From Lumbricus terrestris (lineage: Eukaryota; Annelida; Clitellata; Crassiclitellata; Lumbricidae), in NCBI GenBank assembly GCA_949752735.1, contig OX457052.1:12663752-12727751 (forward strand): 64,000 nt of DNA. Reading direction: 5' to 3'. Positions within the stretch are counted from its first letter, which is position 1. Every line of letters begins with the position of its first letter. The notes under the pieces are model-generated. The model did not search any database and was not told the DNA's origin. It saw only the letters and a program-made list of their open reading frames with translations. Below are positions 52,453-63,031 of this stretch, one piece after another. A program made the translations under genes and the position numbers.

Positions 52453-53701
52453 CTGTCCGTCTGCCTGTCTTTCTCTATTCATTTCCTTTGCCGTTCGTTT
52501 AACCCCCCTAAGCTGCCTTACCGACCGTCCCTAATTGCCATGACTTTGTTTCACCATAAGTCAATCTTCTTTGTAATCCGCTTTAGAGAATTATTCTACA
52601 CTTAAACCAAATGGAGCAAAATAGCATTTTCATCTCGCAAAACATTATCAATAATTGAAGAAACACTCGCAGACAAATACTTATGCGTGACTGTAAAAAA
52701 AACCCAATGACGTAATATTATACGTCTTAATAGTATTATATGCTTATCAGACCACAACAGGTTGTAGGACTACACGTCCAGATCAAGCCAAAGCAAAGGT
52801 AAGTGTCCAGAGAGTCAGTCAGCCGAATGTAGGCCATACCATGTCCTTTATCGGGGACTCTGACTCTGCCATCTAATTTTCTACATCTTTAAAAACTCAT
52901 CATAGAAACAAATACGCTCACATGTTTACAGAGCTTTTAGTGAATATGCTTTTTAATGCCCAGATAATGTTGCTCAAAATTAGCATCGCGTGGCGTACTG
53001 GAAGGCCCGTGTAGCCAATAGCTATCATACAAGACTTCTTAAATCTTATAGCATCCGCCGTGCCTGTTATAATTATATGATATTGTATCGGGGTCATAAA
53101 TTTCTATAACGCCTCTAGAAAAATGACTATTCTGAGATGACCTCAGCAAGGAAACCCCGGCAGATAAGAAATGTATTACATCCATAATAATATATGACGC
53201 ATAGATCTATGATGATGATCGCTTAAAGACAAAACCGTGTTCAAACCAGCATTTCGTCCGAGATATAGAGTCTACGTGTATGCCCAATCTATTTGTGCAT
53301 CCGAGCATTCCGAACACACTAAAACAATCGCTATAAAACGCTGGTATATCATCGGCAGTGAAAAACAAATTCTCGCAACGCGTATATATCACTCTATAGT
53401 CTAGTCCAATGGTTCCATGGTCAGCAATAATATCTATGAAAAACTGATCAATAAGTTGACCGGTCATTTCATGACTGTCCGTTTGACCCTGGTCTAGGTT
53501 ACTGCTGCCATTAACCTCTGTCCGAAATAAAACAGAAACAAGAAGACTGGTCTTGTCTTGTCAGCCCATATACGCGTAAGGCATCGAATGATGGGGCGCC
53601 AGAAATTTATTAACACTGCAGACAAAATTCAATATCCCATGTATACTATACAATATATATGTATGATGCAGTGAATTAGAGATTATTAGACAGTTCATGT
53701 A
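52453..53701. other. unassigned stretch
   Basis: No recognised repeat. The minus frame 53207-53467 (86 aa) has ordinary composition but no known family. Confidence 0.35.
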
Positions 53702-53933
53702 CAATGGCGGTGATAGAGGTGGCTAGGGGAAAAGGCAACCCGGGGGTTAAGTCCCACCTTAAAAAAGGCCATCCGGGTTTTTTAGATGCAAAACTGAAAT
53801 ATTTCCACGATTTTCGACTGGGTGATTAAGAAAAAGGTCGCCAGAAATTTTAGCGGCTGAAAATGAAAAATTTCCTCCGCGAGGATTCAGCCCACACCCC
53901 CCCCCCCAAACTGAAATCCTGGTGCCGCCACTG
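53702..53933. mobile_element. hAT-like MITE, CARTGGCGGYG family
   Basis: The left end CAATGGCGGTGATAGAGG and right end CTGGTGCCGCCACTG are CAGTGGCGG-type termini. The flanks TTCATGTA (53694-53701) and TCTATGTA (53934-53941) match at 6 of 8 bases. The 232 bp body has GGGTTAAGTCCCACC, a GATTAAGAAAAAGGTCGCC module and a C run. Confidence 0.78.
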
Positions 53934-53941
53934 TCTATGTA

Positions 53942-54183
53942 TATTGTAGATCTATTAATAGGCCTACTTTCGAAGCAACATTATAGCCTAATTGTAATCG
54001 TACGTATCGTAACCGTAAAATTTAACTCGCACCCCAACTTCACATATAAAACAACGTCTATTATAGGCGCCCGATTATAATTATGTACTTGGGTATGTGT
54101 GTGCAATTATGGCATCCTATATTGCTGGAATATATTTTTCCAAATGTACATCTTTAATTCATATAATTTATTATGTAGGCCTA
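53942..54183. other. unassigned stretch
   Basis: AT-rich. GTAATCGTACGTATCGTAAC near 53994 may be a remnant of an (ATTACG)n tail. Confidence 0.35.
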
Positions 54184-54191
54184 CACACACC

Positions 54192-54247
<56 letters not shown>
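54184..54247. repeat. CA then TA compound microsatellite
   Basis: About 16 AC followed by about 14 TA units. Confidence 0.96.
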
Positions 54248-54248
<1 letters not shown>

Positions 54249-54290
54249 GCACGAGTTGTCGTGGTGTGGATATGGTCGGCAGCTCCTTGT

Positions 54291-54315
54291 GCGAGAGAGA
54301 GAGAGAGAGAGAGAC

Positions 54316-54346
<31 letters not shown>

Positions 54347-54402
54347 GGCAGACAGAGAGAAGAGAAGAGAAGAGAAGAGAAGAGAAGAGAAGAGAAGAGA
54401 GA
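54291..54402. repeat. GA / GACA / GAAGA compound microsatellite
   Basis: GAGAGA, GACAGACA and AAGAG units in succession, in a single purine-rich block. Confidence 0.96.
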
Positions 54403-55035
54403 GTAAGAAAAGGCAGCGGTAATTTCGGTATATATATATGTATATACATAGGCCTATCTCTCTTCTTTCCCTTCATATATGTATATAATATATATATATG
54501 GTGTATATATATATATATATTATGTGTGGTATATGGCATCGGTCGGACCTTGCATCGGTCGGTGGGTCGGTTGGTCGCTGCATACACTGCATGCGATTCA
54601 ACGTCAGATCAGAGATTCATTTTTAGTCGCCGTCATTGGAAATGTACCACAGACGACGTTCAGCATTGCAACTGCTTAGGACCTAAAGAGCCTCATCGTC
54701 ATCATCATCAGTACAGTAGGCCTATATATACCATCAGTGGCAGAGCATCGGCCGTTGTAAGATTCCATTATCCGTACCATCACCGTCGACTACTTCTTTT
54801 GCAATTCTGTTCTCCTGTCTCTCCATAAATCTTTCCGATCACCGAGGAGGCTTGCGTCCTTTGGCGATATACGAGAGAAAAATTTATCGTTTGATTAGCG
54901 CTTTTGTTCGCTCTTCGGTTGGCGGGCGAGGAGTGGGCGAGTGGCTGCAGAGACCGGGAGATTTCTTCAACGTATTAAGGTAATTGCTCTTCTGCAGATT
55001 CAAGAATTTCTAAATTGGAAATTATATTGTTGCAA
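54403..55035. other. unassigned stretch
   Basis: TATATA runs at 54430-54530, then unique-looking sequence. The 243-codon plus frame 54097-54828 begins in repeats and is not credible. Confidence 0.35.
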
Positions 55036-55195
55036 TCTGTCATTTATATAGCGCCGCTTCAAGGGAAAAAAACGTGGTGGCGGATATTGAACAGCAGAAG
55101 ATTGCGTTTTTGTACGTCGCCATAGAAACAGATTAATACGGACGTATAAGTGAGGAAAACTGGAGAATATCGTCAAGAAAAAAAACGACTGAATA
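55036..55195 (-). mobile_element. possible L2/CR1-type 3' tail on the minus strand
   Basis: CTTGAAGCGGCGCTATATAAATG on the minus strand, read in two blocks, at 55040-55062 matches the shared tail. Only the tail is clear. Confidence 0.55.
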
Positions 55196-55199
55196 TATG

Positions 55200-55450
55200 A
55201 TGGAACTCGTGATGCGAATGGACGAGGATGGGGAGCCAATCAGGCTGGGAAATGGATTCTCGAGGAGGAGGAGAAACGTGGGAGGGGAGAACCAAGAAAG
55301 AATTGTAAGGAGACCTATACGAGTGAATGTATACAATGTATGGAGATGACGTGGGAGGAACCTCTTTCGCGGTGCATGGCGATGGACAGAGGGGAATGGA
55401 GATTTTGAGAAGCTGCGCATTCCTGCACGTGAAGGATTAAGGTCTAAGGT
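55200..55450 (+). pseudogene. non-LTR retrotransposon polyprotein C-terminal fragment
   Basis: In the plus frame near 55260-55400 the sequence reads GRTKKNCKETYTSE and EMTWEEPLSRCMAMDRGEWR, matching the G+P++.W.+.+..D...LG.TW.+...+A.DR..W+ motif at the end of RTE/Jockey/CR1-like polyproteins. A stop follows within the block. The element extends no further than this motif that I can see. Confidence 0.6.
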
Positions 55451-56097
55451 AAGACTCTTTAAACTGAGGTTTAAGGTAAGATAATAAGTCAGACACCACT
55501 TAGCATGCATAACGCATCTAGTACATGTAGTTCCTTGGTTACCCTATAAATGACTTTGTGATCTTATGGAGTTCTATAAAGGACTTTTGTTGTTTGGGTA
55601 CCTGAATAGAAAGGAGTATGAGAACCAACGAGGGAAACGTTTTCGGAAACCCTCAGACTGAGGGGGAATGTTTTTTTGGGGGTCGAGGTCGGAAAATGGG
55701 CGAAGGAGAGAGACGAGGGGTGGACCGCATTGTTCGATGTGAACACCTTCAAGCGAAGGACTGAGTATACACTACATAAGTTAGTAAGGTTTAATACTGT
55801 GCCTCTTGTCGCTAAATGGTTACTAGCGGACAGTGACCCTGGTTACGGTATAAACCGTGTAATACGGTAATATGGCTACTAACCTATTCCGCAACAGTAT
55901 AAGCAGTTTATCTCAAAAACACATCAATTTTAATACTCTGCTAATGTAACTCTGAAGCATAGACTATAATTTTATCATAAAATTCAATAATGCAAACAAG
56001 TGTAGATACATCGTACACAGGCCTCGTCACAAATATATCTATAGCAAAATTTACTATTTTGAGTGCACACTGCCATTTCAAGCAGATGATACCAGAA
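55451..56097. other. unassigned stretch
   Basis: Unique-looking sequence; GGTCTAAGGTAAGAC / GAGGTTTAAGGTAAGAT forms a short direct repeat at 55440-55483. Confidence 0.4.
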
Positions 56098-56098
56098 G

Positions 56099-56131
<33 letters not shown>

Positions 56132-56330
56132 TATACTTTATTGAACCGCCTGCAAATGCACTGCGGGAACAATGGACAAGAACAGAATAATTAATGCATG
56201 TACAATCAAGACAAATAGAAATACGCAATTTAATAAACATATCATACAACTACACAATAGACATATTGCGAACTGTACAGGAGAGAACTTAGGCTAGACA
56301 GGATTAAGATTTAAGAACAATGGAATACGA
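56098..56330 (-). mobile_element. possible CR1-type LINE 3' end with (TTAC)n tail
   Basis: On the minus strand GCATTTGCAGGCGGTTCAAT, then AAAGTATATAC and eight TTAC units (GTAA on plus, 56100-56131), with an AATAAA-like word. This is the architecture of a LINE 3' untranslated region. No convincing reverse transcriptase block lies upstream. Confidence 0.5.
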
Positions 56331-57039
56331 TATTGTCTTCAGCCGCTTATGCGCAAGAAGCAATGGACATGGAGCAGAAGACCATGCATCTTGACGAAGA
56401 TTTCCCTCTGTAGCTTGTCATAGAATGAGGAACTTCTTTTCCTTCTGGCTATAGGATTAATCTCTCGCTGTGGAGGGGTCAGCCTTGTCATGGAAAGAGG
56501 AACTGCCCGCATGAAATCCGGCGGTGCTTTCATCAAAAATAATATTCTTCTGTACAGTTATCATCCCTTCTTCATTTTTCCTCTGTTTTATACAAATCTC
56601 CATTTTTTTATTGACTAGGTCATAATTATATTTAAGAGTTTGTTAGCTAGGTGTTAAAATGCAGAAAGCGCAGCACCCACTGCCACCCAGAGTAAAAAAT
56701 GATCTCCTGGCCTCGACATAATTAGGCTATTATAAACTCCTGTCTTCTTTGCCACCGCAGCATCATGTGACTCTGAAACATTGCATAAAACGAAATATTG
56801 CAAACATGTTTAAATATATCACGCGTGATTATAAACTTATTAAGCCTAAAGTTAACACTGGTCTACTGGACACTGGGCTGCACTGCAGGAGCAAGTTTCA
56901 GTGGTTTCTGAGCCTCAATATACAGAGTTGGCCTGCAAAAATGAACCGACTTTGCATGCAAAGACTATAACTCCTCAATTTTTGCGATTCATTTACACTA
57001 AACACCTAAAATTAAAGATTTAAGATTTTTCGCTCTAAT
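56331..57039. other. unassigned stretch
   Basis: Minus frame 56339-56536 (65 aa, PPQREINPIARRKRSSSFYD) may belong to the LINE at 56098 but is not recognised. The remainder is unassigned. Confidence 0.35.
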
Positions 57040-58140
57040 ATAGATTCAAACACATTTGTTGTAACTTATTGTATCTTTACATGTGGGAGTTGGATACCTA
57101 ACAGCACACTCTTCTTGACGAGCAGCTAAGAAATTTTCTGGTCGCGCAAAGTTTGACGAAATAGACATCGAGAATGCTGCAATGCTGCAAAATCCCAACC
57201 AATTTTTGAATCGAACATACAGCTCAGTTATTAGGTGATTTTTAGAGCACCACAAAAGTTCGGGGCTACGGGAGGCTTTGGCCGTACAGCATATGCATCT
57301 TGAAGACCAGATGAGAAATTCTCTGAACGGACTCTGAGTGATTCTCTATGCGGAAATGACCATGGAGAAAGATGAAATGCCTTCTCATTACAATGCAATG
57401 TCATTGGAACGTTGGTCGCTTTTCGGGGTATTTTTGGAGCGCAGCCAAAAACCCGAGAGTGTGTTAGTGCAGGATACCTAACAGCAGACTCAGCGAAGAC
57501 AAGCTAAGACGTTTTCTGACAGGATGCACTCTGCGGAATTGTCCATGCATTGAAAATGCTGCAACGCTGAAAGATTCCGATGCATTTTAAAATCAAGCAA
57601 AAAATTGGTCTTTCGGTGTTTCGAGTGATTTTTTATTTTTGTACCAGAAAATCGCGAATAGTTGGGCTGGATAAATAATGGCACACTCTTCTTTAGGCGC
57701 CCTTGTAGCGGTATGGCCGCGTTACGGCGCCATATAAATTGTCGTTATTATTATATTTTAATATTCTTGACGAGAGCTCAGAGGATTTCTGGCAGCGCAA
57801 AGTTTGACGAAATAGCTATCGAGGATTCTGCAAGGCCGCAAGCCTCCAAAGCATTTTAAAATAAAATAAATTGGTGTGGCTTTGGCTTATTTTTAGAGTG
57901 CCGCCAGAAAATCTTGATTAGTGATGCTGGATATCTAATATCGGACACTCTTCTTGAAAAGCAGTGCAGAAATTTTCTGACCGCGCGCAAAGTTTAACGA
58001 ATTTAAATAGCTATCGATAATTCTAGAGTACGTAAGAATCAAATGCAATTTCGAATCAAAGAAAGTTAAGAAACTGATCTTTGTTTGTGGCATTTTTAGA
58101 GCGCCGCCAGAGTATCGCGATAGTGAGACTGAATGCCTAA
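57040..58140 (+). repeat. diverged ~186 bp tandem repeat array (plus orientation)
   Basis: Five to six units share GAYACCTAAC-GCACACTCTTCTTGA, AGCAGCTAAGAAATTTTCTG, CGCGCAAAGTTTGACGAAAT, ATCGAGAATGCTGCAA and TTTTTAGAGCGCCGCCAGAA. The AGCTAAGAAATTTTCTG-like word starts near 57122, 57308, 57501, 57776 and 57965, about 186-190 bp apart once the inserted LINE tail at 57705 is removed. Units differ by 20-30%, so the array is old. Confidence 0.78.
57700..57772 (+). mobile_element. LINE 3' tail with (TTA)n end inserted in the tandem array
   Basis: GCGGTATGGCCGCGTTACGG, CGCCATATAAATTGTCG and TTATTATTATA. Same terminus as the 25386 LINE fragment (minus strand there). It lengthens one unit of the surrounding array. 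Confidence 0.78.
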
Positions 58141-58179
58141 TTTATTTGTTTATTCCATTGATTTATTTCTCGAATTTTC

Positions 58180-58370
58180 TTTAACGTCCCTTCAAGCTCG
58201 CTACTCAGAGGTGCTCCCGATACATCGTCGTTCCATGCCGAAGCGCATGAGCAATTGCGAGTCAAGGATTTGCTTAAGGTCCGTATACGAGGCGGCTTGA
58301 GGTGGATTCGAACCTGCGGCCCTCCTGCTCCAAGGCAACGAACATACCCACCACACCACCTCGCCCGACA
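58180..58370 (-). mobile_element. tRNA-derived SINE
   Basis: Minus-strand copy: CGGGCGAGGTGGTGTGGTGG head (A-box region), CAGGTTCGAATCCACCTC B box, CCTTGACTCGCAATTGCTCA body, GGGAGCACCTCTGAGTAG and CTTGAAGGGACG. The 3' GGCGCTATATAAAT end is decayed. Confidence 0.88.
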
Positions 58371-58434
58371 AATGTATGTATGAATGCATTATGTATGTAT
58401 GAATGCATTATGTATGCACGCATTCATGTATGTA
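58371..58434. repeat. GTATGAATGCATTAT-type short repeat
   Basis: TGTATGAATGCATTATGTA occurs twice, then TATGCACGCATTCATG. It ends in the TA that flanks the mariner. Confidence 0.8.
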
Positions 58435-59244
58435 CAGGGTGCGGCCAAAAAAATAATCCATTACGAAAATTGCGATTTCTCGAAAACCATTGAATATTTT
58501 TTACAAATATTTCCATTCTTATTCGTAACATATGTTTGCATATTATTTGAAAATTTTATGTCAGTATCTTTATATTTGTGATCATGAGTTCACGACATCA
58601 GGCAGAAGAGAGAACTGCATTTTTTCAACTGAACACGGCATTCACGAAATAGGAAATCATATTTTTACATTAAAAAAAACATGTGCCATAGGGTGTGGTG
58701 TACCCTAATTACGTCATTTCCGCTTCATCGACAAGGTTTCATGGCCGCCTAATTCCCCAGATATGAACCCACTCGACTATGCCGTCTGGGGTGCATCTCT
58801 TGAGACCTACAACAAACTTACCACAAAGCCGAAGAACATTCCTGAACTGAAAAATACGCTGCAATTCATCTGGAATGACTTGCCACTTGAGACCATTCAG
58901 AAGTCTGTTCTGGGCTTTCGAAAAGTCTGCAAGCTGGCGTAAAAGCAAGCGGTGGTCACTTCGAACATTAATTGCACAAACTTAACACTTGGCCTTATCT
59001 TGTCAATAACAATAAGTAACCTCGTTACTTATTGCTGCCAGTAAATGTCTGTTGAAACGAAAATAACATTGTTTCATTTCAGTGCTGCACCATTTTATTT
59101 TTCGTGATTCCAATTTAATTAGATTTAGCCAAACTGTAGATAGATATGTGTCAAATAGACTGGCGAAATTTTGTAACAAAATATTCAGCGGTGTTCGAGA
59201 AATCGCAATTTTCTTAATGGATTATTTTTTTGCCCGCACCCTGT
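58435..59244 (+). mobile_element. internally deleted mariner-family transposon, 810 bp
   Basis: The left end CAGGGTGCGGCCAAAAAAAT and right end TTTTTTTGCCCGCACCCTG are inverted. The similarity continues inward through AATCCATTA-GAAAATTGCGATTTCTCGAA for about 43 bp. TA flanks both ends (58433-58434, 59245-59246), the Tc1/mariner target. Full-length mariners are about 1.3 kb, so some 500 bp are missing, all from the N-terminal part of the gene. Confidence 0.92.
58709..58942 (+). pseudogene. mariner-like transposase C-terminus
   Basis: From 58742 to a TAA at 58940-58942 the frame reads WPPNSPDMNPLDYAVWGASL, then ETYNKLTTKPKNIPELKNTL and ends SVLGFRKVCKLA. NSPDMNPLDY carries the third catalytic Asp of IS630/Tc1/mariner transposases and the usual flanking WPP and VWG. 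The frame extends upstream only to a stop at 58706-58708 (RFIDKVS precedes WPP). Catalytic residues one and two and the DNA-binding region are lost, so it encodes no active enzyme. The surviving 78 codons contain no stop. Confidence 0.9.
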
Positions 59245-59246
59245 AC

Positions 59247-59640
59247 ATATGCATGTATGCATGCATATATATATGCATGTAATATGTATGTATAATTATA
59301 TCTAAATACCTTTCCATATCCTTTTTACGGTTGCCTATGACATGATTGACAGTATTGGAAAGAGGGACTGATGCACAGAGCCCACGGTTGGGACACCGTC
59401 CTCTGGTCTCTCATAGATGGGCGAAGACGCAGCGCCCTGCAGATATAAATTATATTTTCACAAGGTCTCTGCATAGGCTATAGACCGACAACCGACTGAT
59501 TTGTCGTCGAACCCTGAGGATTCTCCAGACATTCCTCGTCAAGGTCATCATCGTCTTAATTCATGGATGTCGATACGAGCATCGTCTTGTCCATCAGCCC
59601 TATAACTTTTTACATATTGGTCTATTGAACGCTGTCTGTT
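59247..59640. other. unassigned stretch
   Basis: Unique-looking. ATCATCGTC words at 59545. Part of the downstream LINE could begin here (ATTCATGGATGTCGATACGA), but no motif is clear. Confidence 0.35.
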
Positions 59641-59996
59641 AAAAGCATTAACTGGATTAGTCACATTCTGAGAGGAGAAACCCTTATGAAGGAAAGAATA
59701 GAGGGAAGAATGGTGGGAAGAATGGAGGGAAGAATGGAGTGAAGAATGGAGGGAAGAATGGAGGGAAGAATAGAGGAAAGAATGGAGGGAAGAATAGAGG
59801 AAAGAAGGGAAGGAAGAATGGAGGGACGTAAAAGAAGATTAAGATCTAGACAGAAGCGTCTGGACTGGATAATGTGGGAAGGACATCAACATTCAACAGC
59901 TAAAAGAGGATCAGTTCAACAACGATATGAGTGGTGTCACCGGACGTATTTATGAACCTGCCAACTGGCAGAGGACAACATGATGATGTTAGGCAT
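59641..59996 (+). pseudogene. non-LTR retrotransposon polyprotein C-terminus with expanded GAAGAATGGAGG repeat
   Basis: The plus frame reads GHILRGETLMKERIEGRM (HI+RG+.++K..+EG+), a known element before the GRPR block in RTE/CR1-like polyproteins. Then comes a repeat of GRMEGRIEERMEG (a 12 bp GAAGAATGGAGG microsatellite, 59703-59820), then GRKRRLRSRQKRLDWIMWEG. The frame ends at TGA/TAA near 59955, followed by GAACCTGCCAACTGGCAGAG and ATGATGATG, as in the SINE tail at 9778. The repeat lies exactly at the EGR segment, suggesting slippage there after insertion. Confidence 0.7.
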
Positions 59997-60133
59997 TACA
60001 TACAATACAGGCTTTCTCAACATTCGCCCTACAACTTAATTCAAAAATGTATAATACATTTGATCTAGCGCCTTTATGTGAACCCTTAAAGGTGCGAAAT
60101 ACCCAAGGGCTGCTGTTCGTTGAGACTTCTATA
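59997..60133. other. unassigned stretch
   Basis: Short AT-rich sequence. Confidence 0.4.
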
Positions 60134-60380
60134 GCGCCTCGATTCATTTCATGATTGAAGTGTCTTGTCCAAAACCCTTTTATTTCCTACTAATAGACGA
60201 GTGTTGATTTGTTGAATATAACACGTTTGTGTCAATTGTGTGTCCCTTTTCAGTGAGTCTGCAAGCTTGGGTCCCCGAAGTTTTACCGAACAGGGCCCCC
60301 GCATCTGTTGATCCGGCCCTGGCGCCTCGATTCATTTCATGATTGAAGTTATACTTCCAAAGCCCTTTTATTTCCTATGA
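60134..60380. repeat. 57 bp direct duplication
   Basis: GCGCCTCGATTCATTTCATG followed by ATTGAAG and AGCCCTTTTATTTCCTA (AACCC in the first) occurs at 60134 and 60322, 188 bp apart. The spacer between is unassigned. Confidence 0.85.
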
Positions 60381-61318
60381 GAATCGCGTGTGTCCATCTT
60401 CTACTCCAGATTATCATTCATCCGCATTTCAGATTCGGTTAACTGATTCGGGATGCAGAAAGAAGGTGTCTGTAGTGAAGGAATAAAATTCAATGAATGC
60501 ATGAATAAGTGGCTGCTTCGTCGCAAGGGATTTTATGCGAAACATATTTCGAGCATCAAAGTGCATGATATATTATGTGTGTTTATAATAGGCACATCAA
60601 ATGCGATAAAAAATATAAATAATATATAGGCCTAGCTATATATCCGATTAAAACTATTTATGTATAAGTTTTGTTATGACAAACAACATTATAGGCCTAT
60701 AAATATATTGTCTAAAAGACTAATGTAGCCCTTTGGTGACTCGAAAAGATTTTGAGTAGCTCTATAATGGCATATTATTTTATATAGCCTATGTCCGCGG
60801 ACATGATAATTATTAAAGTTGTGATATATACACATATATATAACAATTTAAGTTTTAGATTAGTCCATAGAAAAATTACACATATATGTATATGTGTATA
60901 TATGTACAAATGACTGGATAGTTAAGAAGCACCAAATCTTGGGTGTCTGTACTTAATGTGTTTCCTGATAACATCGGTACAAGTGAAAGCACCAACTTTA
61001 TCACAATAATCATAATTACATCTAAAACCCATCCGATAAGAAGTGCAAAGATGACCATCAAAGTTTCATTTCTGGGAAATCGAAATCAAAATCGAAATCT
61101 AAATCGAAAATTGCAGATAGTTAAAGAACCACATATAGGCCTACAAACTGGCAGCTCTATACTGTGGTACATAATTTACGACTAAATCGTTGTATACGCC
61201 AACCTGATTATATTTGGCAAAAACGTCCTAGTATAATTATTTTGATGTAGCCTATATAGCGATCTACAATATGTATATGTATCCTGTAAATGTCACACAA
61301 TCATCTATTATTGAAGGC
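60381..61318. other. unassigned stretch
   Basis: AT-rich, several TAGGCCTA palindromes. 60983-61032 (AAGCACCAACTTTATCACAA, ATCATAATTACATCTAAA) is a single stray unit related to the 62410 tandem array. AATCGAAATC repeats at 61078-61110. Confidence 0.4.
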
Positions 61319-61319
61319 A

Positions 61320-61379
<60 letters not shown>
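61319..61379. repeat. (TAA)n microsatellite
   Basis: About 20 units; terminal repeat of the minus-strand LINE fragment next to it. Confidence 0.96.
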
Positions 61380-61704
61380 GTAGCCTAATTGTGACAATTT
61401 GTGTTGGGCGCCGTAATACGACCATGCCGCATGGGAACCTTACAGTAATCAGCTAACAGGTGGGATAAATCCTAGAGAGCAAGACTATGATTTTAGCGCA
61501 GAGTTTAAAGTTCACTGAGCTGCCCGATCGAATAGAGGAAGGAAGTATCGAGGACCAGAAGGCACCATCGCCAAAGCGCGTTCTCATTCTCCGCACATGC
61601 AAATAGGCCATCAGTGCAGCATTCGCGTAGGTACTCTGGTGCAGCTCCGTGAAATGATTTTAAAACGACCAGACGGAGCTTAAACTCGATGCGGAATGGA
61701 GAAG
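61380..61704 (-). pseudogene. L2/CR1-type LINE C-terminal region, frameshifted
   Basis: Minus frame from 61690: FRIEFKLRLVVLKSFHGAAP and EYLRECCT match the RI.FK..L..+K.L.G.AP.YL block of L2/CR1 proteins. Further on the frame breaks; ENALWRW and RYFLPLFD are scrambled remains of the R...FGDRAF..A.P..WN block. The end GCGGCATGGTCGTATTACGG, CGCCCAACACAAATTGTC and (TTA)n matches the tail of the 25386 copy. Confidence 0.72.
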
Positions 61705-62156
61705 GTGTCACGAAATAGAGTATCCCCCGTATTAATTATATCCCCCCCAAATTAAAAAGAGTTGAGAAAACCGCTTCCGCGTGTATTTTTTTGCAAATTA
61801 ATTTTCTACTGCTTTGTTTTGAACAATGACACTAACAGGTATGTTTATTCCGACTAGATAATTTGTTTTGCCCTGTTTTTAGAGCACTTAAAGCATTTAA
61901 AACACTTAAGAACACTCAGAGTCTCTAAATAAATCCGAATTGACTTTATCTGGGCATTGCTTAGGACACTTAAAACAATTAGAGTCACTTTAAATTTTGA
62001 TTACAGCATAAAAGTTTTTTATTATGCTCATTTAAAAAGAAAGGGAATAGAATGGTTTATCCCCGCGGATAGTATAGACCGGTTAATTCCATCCGGGGGA
62101 TAGATTAATTCATCCCCCCGGATAGCTTTCAGGGGGATACTCCGTTTTGTGTCACA
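61705..62156. mobile_element. ~450 bp TIR element with GAGTATCCCCC termini
   Basis: The left GTGTCACGAAATAGAGTATC plus CCCC and the right GGGGATACTCCGTTTTGTG plus TCAC are inverted with about four mismatches. Near the right side GGGGGATAGATTAATTCATC and CCCCCCGGATAG form further inverted words. The centre has repeated CACTTAAA/AGCATTTAAA words. The target duplication is unclear, and there is no coding capacity. The right arm lies close to the fifth 105 bp repeat. Confidence 0.65.
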
Positions 62157-62221
62157 GGCAACCAGCAAGTAAAGAATGTCACGTGGCGTGGTCGTATTTC
62201 CTCTTTTATTGCCGATGAACC

Positions 62222-62322
62222 TCAACGCGCCACTGGTTGTTCTCTGTCAGTGCCAGTCCAAAGCCTGGATAAAGGAGAAGGGTGACACTAATCATCTTTG
62301 ACATGTCAGCGTCGTTAAACAT
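62222..62322 (-). repeat. ~105 bp dispersed repeat, copy 5
   Basis: Reverse complement reads GTTTAACGACGCTGACATGT, CAAAGATGATTAGTGTCACC, CTTCTCCTTTATCCAGGC, TGGCACTGACAGAGAACAAC and CAGTGGCGCGTTGAGG. Confidence 0.85.
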
Positions 62323-62409
62323 GTAACAAACGCGGCGCTGAGCTCCGAGTGGAGTCCGTCCAAGAGACACGTATGCTCGCCAGCAAGTCAGCAAGGCAAA
62401 TCAGGTTAT

Positions 62410-62722
62410 AGTATGCTTACTCTGGTCTCGATCGTCGGTTATTGAACGTCCAAAACTGTTATTTAGACTAGCTAGTTTTGAATTAATTTTCCTTTCAAAG
62501 CACCAACTTGATCAAAATATCATAATTATATCTAAAAAATTAGCCTAGTTTTGAATTAACTTTCCAATCAGAACACCAACTTGATCAAAATATATAATTA
62601 TATCTAAAAAAGTTAGACTAATTTTGAATTAATTTTCCAATCAGAACACCAACTTCTTCACAATGTCATAATTATATCTAAAAATTGGACTAGTTTTGAA
62701 TTAATTTTCCTATCAAAACATG
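62410..62722. repeat. ~73 bp tandem repeat, about 4 units
   Basis: The unit starts TAGTTTTGAATTAATTTTCC and contains CACCAACTTGATCAAAATAT and ATAATTATATCTAAAAA. Units start near 62472, 62547, 62626 and 62692. A lone related segment is at 60983. Confidence 0.9.
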
Positions 62723-63031
62723 CAGGTTCGCCGAAGAAGCTAATAATTACCATTATACTTAATTACACCGTCAGAAAGCACTGCATCTCCGTCCAAAACA
62801 ACTCAATAAAATTCGCAGTACCTAATTTCATTTTTTCTATTTTGAAACTATGATTCCAAGTTAAAGGGCTACTTCTCACCTATTGGAACAGTCTTGCTGG
62901 CATCATTTTACAAGAGTGGTGCTTGAAGGTCTCATACATTTTATCCGCGTTGCTTTATGATCAATATTATTAAGGAACATATAGGTAATAAAAGAACTTG
63001 CTTTATTCAAGTATGTAGGTATATGTGACTT
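62723..63031. other. unassigned stretch
   Basis: AT-rich unique-looking sequence. Confidence 0.4.

Noticed and set aside
53207..53467. 86-aa minus frame as an exon
   Set aside because: No homologous family recalled, and no convincing splice sites or neighbouring exon.
54097..54828. 243-aa plus frame
   Set aside because: Starts in CA/TA and GA repeats and has no recognisable domain; the non-repeat part matches nothing.
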